This document shows, piece by piece, positions 61,258 to 64,000 of a stretch of 64,000 nt of DNA; position 1 is the first letter of the stretch; the number at the start of each line of letters is the position of its first letter. The notes under the pieces are model-generated. The model ran no database searches and was not told where the DNA came from. It worked only from the letters and a program-made list of their open reading frames with translations. The DNA comes from Mesostigma viride (Eukaryota; Streptophyta; Mesostigmatophyceae; Mesostigmatales; Mesostigmataceae): positions 5,048,573 through 5,112,572 of the forward strand of contig RPFO01000027.1 of the NCBI GenBank assembly GCA_009746045.1, read 5' to 3'. A program made the translations under genes and the position numbers.

Positions 61258-62399
61258 TTATGCAGGGTTTTATACTCCTGCAGCAGGCGACTACACCCAT
61301 CTACATCCTTTAAAAGGGAAGGCCAGTAGTAAGAGCGGGCTACTAGGTCCCGTACCCGTTTACCACCCTGGTGAGCAGCTAAGTCATGCAACTCAAAGAG
61401 CAAGGAGGAGCGACAGATAGGAGGGACATACAGGCGCCATTGAGGGGGAGAATCTGCTATCTGCACATATAAAAATCCACCTACAAATTTACAAGGGTGC
61501 TTGCCTAATTGTTGGGGATGGGCAGCAATGGCAGCTAATGCTTCCGGCTCAGTGGCCGTAAATCTACTAATAAGACGTTCGAGATCAGAGGTAGGCATCG
61601 CTACAGAGGTATCCAGAACAGGTTTAAAGAGATCTCCTACCGCCTTGCCAAAGAGAAGGGGAGGTCCTAGAGGGACTATGTGTTCATAAGACTTTCCTGA
61701 CCTAGTCGCTAAATGGCTAAGCGGTATAGAAATTTTATTTTTCCCCTCGATCCCCCCCCACCGAGACCACAGGAAGGGCCTCACACGGGAGAGAGAGTCC
61801 TACGTGAGAAAGGAGATCAGGCATGCGAACAGCTGTATGAAAGAGGTAGGCATAGGATTCATCATCAGGTAGTTCACCATACGGGGTTACACCCATAGTA
61901 GTAGGAACTAGAGTAGTATTGAGAACATCAAGGTCCTCGAAAAAGGAGTAATCTGCACGACGGGAGAGTGCATCTGGTACTATGTTATCTACACCCTTAA
62001 CATACTGAAGTTTAAAAGGGAGAACTGTGCTAAAAACTCCATCCAGCGCGCTTGCCGAGGGGTAAGTTGGGTTGTGAGAGAAGATGGGTAAGAGGGCGGT
62101 GATCTGTCTGGATAACTAATCTATAAGGATCAAGCTCACAGGGTTCATTCAGACAAACATCAAATTGAGCACCTTTAAGGAAGTGCTGCCACGCGTGGCA
62201 ACAATACACCACAGCTAATAGTTCTTGCTGGTGTACGGGATAGTTACGCTCCGCAGGAAGCATTGTCCTAGAGATATACTCAATTGGCTGTAAGCCCTGA
62301 CCCTGATCCTGGAGAAGGACGCCCCCTATAGCTACCTTGCTAGCATCTGTAGCTACAACAAAGGGTTTTGTCAAATATCTAGCGATGTTTCTCTACTTT
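61258..62399 (-). pseudogene. gypsy pol remnant: RT end, RNase H, integrase zinc-binding domain
   Basis: Starts inside RT at 62,399 with RYLTKPFVVATDASKVAIGG and continues through YISRTMLPAERNYPVHQQEL and VIQTDHRPLTHLL, the RNase H region of gypsy RT. A frame change near 62,035 leads to LQYVKGVDNIVPDALSRR. Another near 61,785 leads to a part ending LHDLAAHQGGKRVRDLVA and YYWPSLLKDVDGC, the H2C2 zinc-binding domain of integrase. The DDE core is missing: the frame stops at about 61,258. Confidence 0.88.
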
Positions 62400-63108
62400 T
62401 GTCACGCATTATGGTATCACGCATTATATGCGGGGAAAATTGACGCCGTCAGCTAGGTGTTTATTTACACGACTTGTTGTTGGGTTTGCATCCCTATTAA
62501 TTGCACCCACAGGTCGTTGACTAACTTAATATCATATACAATGTTTGAGTGTACTAAAATCCGAATGATGTTGCTCGGAATACAGCAAGCGTTACCTGTC
62601 AGCACCGTTACAGGTGCCGTAATTTACATCGGCTCTCTCCGGATCAGATCAGGTCCGCAGTTTGTGGTGCCGCCCTGGAGGCGATAGGACTTTGAGCCTA
62701 TCAGACACACACACAATGTACCATGATGTGGACAATAGATTACAGGCTGCAAAGTCGTTATTATCTAGTGTTCTTTCCGTGGTTGTAGAGACGCTAAGCT
62801 GCAGTGCCGTCAGATGTAAATCAACGGTGCATAATGCATTAGCCACTACTTTGTGTGCCTAGAGTTGTTTTGCTTGCTAGCCGTGTGTGGCCCCGACCCA
62901 GTGTTGGTCGTGTGACCCTGCCCAGTGTTGGCATTGTCATTTGCCCTGGCCCAGTGTTGGCTATGGTAGACTGCGCCCAGTGTTGGCCGCACCGTGTTTT
63001 CCACTCTCAGTAAACGTATTTTAATACAAGAAGTCTTTTCCATACACTTGTGCAATATCTGGGTCATAACAGGCAAAAGATCTTTCCTCCGAGCCCCGGT
63101 TTCTGACA
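62400..63108 (+). repeat. 5' LTR of a second copia element
   Basis: Begins TGTCACGC and ends CTGACA, with TGTCA/TGACA as inverted ends, and is followed directly by a PBS. It interrupts the gypsy RT frame at 62,399. It contains five diverged cccagtgttggc repeats (about 62,890-62,990) and a taaacgtattttaatac region near the end. It is unrelated in sequence to the copia LTR at 49,485. Confidence 0.8.
62895..62990. repeat. cccagtgttgg repeats within the LTR
   Basis: The 11-base motif cccagtgttgg occurs four times at intervals of about 22-32 bases. This may be an enhancer-like array in the LTR, which is an inference. Confidence 0.75.
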
Positions 63109-63120
63109 TGGTATCGAGTA
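63109..63120 (+). other. Primer-binding site of the second copia element
   Basis: TGGTATCGAGTA directly after the LTR, close to the initiator-Met tRNA type site TGGTATCAGAGC. Confidence 0.75.
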
Positions 63121-63124
63121 GCGA

Positions 63125-64000
63125 GTGATGCCTATGAACCCATATTTTCCAATTCCCAACGACCGCAACCTGAGATCTGGAATTGAGCTTTTTCAATTTC
63201 CCGAAGAATCTTGCCCAGACTACCTCGCAAGAGCAAATCTGCTTTTTGCCCAAGTTGAAGACATCTTCCCGGGCGTGTTTCCTGAATCTGCCTACTGCCG
63301 CTGGCTCCTGCGTGGCATTCGACAAGAATTTTTCAACTGTGTGTGTTTCAGCGAACTTCCAGACTTTTCAATCAGAAATCTACAGGATCTGCTCGACAAC
63401 AACGCAGTATCTCTGGAGAGATTAAATCACACTTTACTTCACATTACAAATCTCCAACGCAATCAAGAACATGTCGGGAGGTGCGCCAGCTGTGGCACGA
63501 GAAGTCAAGGAGAGCAGCGTTCTTAGTGCTCTCAAGAATCTCAACTTCGATGGAGCGACCCCAAGAAATTCACCGGATTCCGAATCAAGGCGGAAGGCAA
63601 TTCGACGCCCTCGATATTCAGATGTACTAGCTGGAAAGGATCCGATCGTGGTAAAGCAGCAAAAAATTGGCTACGCTGCCCTGATTGCTGGCCTCGACGG
63701 CAACGCGCTACTGCATGCCGCTACGGCCCCCAACAAGTATATGCACGAGCGTGGACCGTCCTGGTTGACGTTATGGACATGACGAAACGACATCCACCCA
63801 TCAGCCGACACTTGAGGAACTGCTGTCGGCTGAGCAGATTCCCATGGATTATCTGTTCCTGCAAATATCAATCTCACCGAACGAAAGTACCTGGAAATAT
63901 AATAAACTAAGCAACAAAAACTCCATGATTCTATCCTTGACATCACACCGCCGCAGACTTCCTGCCAAGAGAGAGATACGGCCGCAGAAGAAATGACGCC
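63125..64000 (+). pseudogene. Second copia element, internal 5' region with broken gag
   Basis: After the PBS, one frame (63,125-63,526) starts MMPMNPYFPIPNDRNLRSG. A second (63,471-63,782) starts MSGGAPAVAREVKESSVLS and reads LNFDGATPRN. The overlapping alternative frame reads KFTGFRIKAEGNFDALDIQM, as expected near the start of copia Gag, where a W/F-rich segment precedes the helices. The frame changes show decay. The element continues beyond the window. Confidence 0.6.

Larger units (their letters stand above)
57919..62399 (-). mobile_element. Ty3/gypsy retrotransposon, 3' part
   Basis: Minus-strand order: RNase H, connection, integrase zinc-binding part, a 739-residue ORF, PPT, 3' LTR. 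The 5' part is cut off at 62,399 by the LTR of a plus-strand copia element, inside the RT region. It lies at the edge of the tandem array (gtagtcactagag precedes the LTR). The order RT-RNase H before integrase identifies Ty3/gypsy. Confidence 0.88.

Overview
This window is nuclear DNA of a eukaryote. It has GT-AG introns of about 120-280 bases, AATAAA signals, poly(A)-tailed retroposons and many different eukaryotic transposons. There are no bacterial operons, CRISPR arrays or convincing RNA genes. The mix of L1-like LINEs, a CACTA element with a TNP2 transposase, a piggyBac-type element, Ty1/copia and Ty3/gypsy elements and large minisatellites would suit a green alga or a related protist with a repeat-rich genome. 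That assignment is an inference, and nothing here fixes the species.

Left third (1-23,733): a graveyard of retroelements. It holds an L1-like LINE on the minus strand (ORF1, start of ORF2 with an APE endonuclease, tandem 5' UTR monomers), a second LINE family with an RT remnant and a TTAA-tailed 3' end carrying a hairpin, and a LINE C-terminal fragment. A 1.2-kb run of (ACCC)n, (CTAC)n and (CCCTCA)n follows. Next come a probable multi-exon gene on the minus strand (about 12.5-14.2 kb) and an internally deleted copia relic. Two copies of a ~1-kb retroposon follow, one with a poly(A) tail and ~96-base flanking repeats. The last major item is a second LINE ORF1 cut by a 2,080-base piggyBac-type element at TTAA.

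Centre and right (23,734-57,918): a head-to-tail array of ~3.8-4.3 kb units. Each unit has a GC-rich block with a perfect hairpin, a ~30-base minisatellite of 1.0-1.5 kb, a module with intron-like signals on the minus strand, and an AT-richer block. Two complete elements sit in the array. A 9,411-base CACTA element (24,062-33,472) has 12-base ends and a TT duplication. It carries two divergent multi-exon genes: a TNP2 transposase and an accessory protein with a coiled coil, an Ala/Lys repeat and a Tudor-like domain. A 6,332-base copia element (49,485-55,816) has a 5-base CTTCC duplication. Because the host sequence is repeated, unoccupied copies of both insertion sites are present in the same window.

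Right end (57,919-64,000): the 3' part of a Ty3/gypsy element on the minus strand has a 571-base LTR, a PPT, a 739-residue ORF downstream of a broken pol, and an RNase H-integrase remnant. Its reverse transcriptase is cut by a different copia element on the plus strand (LTR 62,400-63,108) that runs off the window.

Almost all the coding sequence belongs to mobile elements. The possible host genes are the 12.5-14.2 kb gene and the exon pair repeated in the array units.
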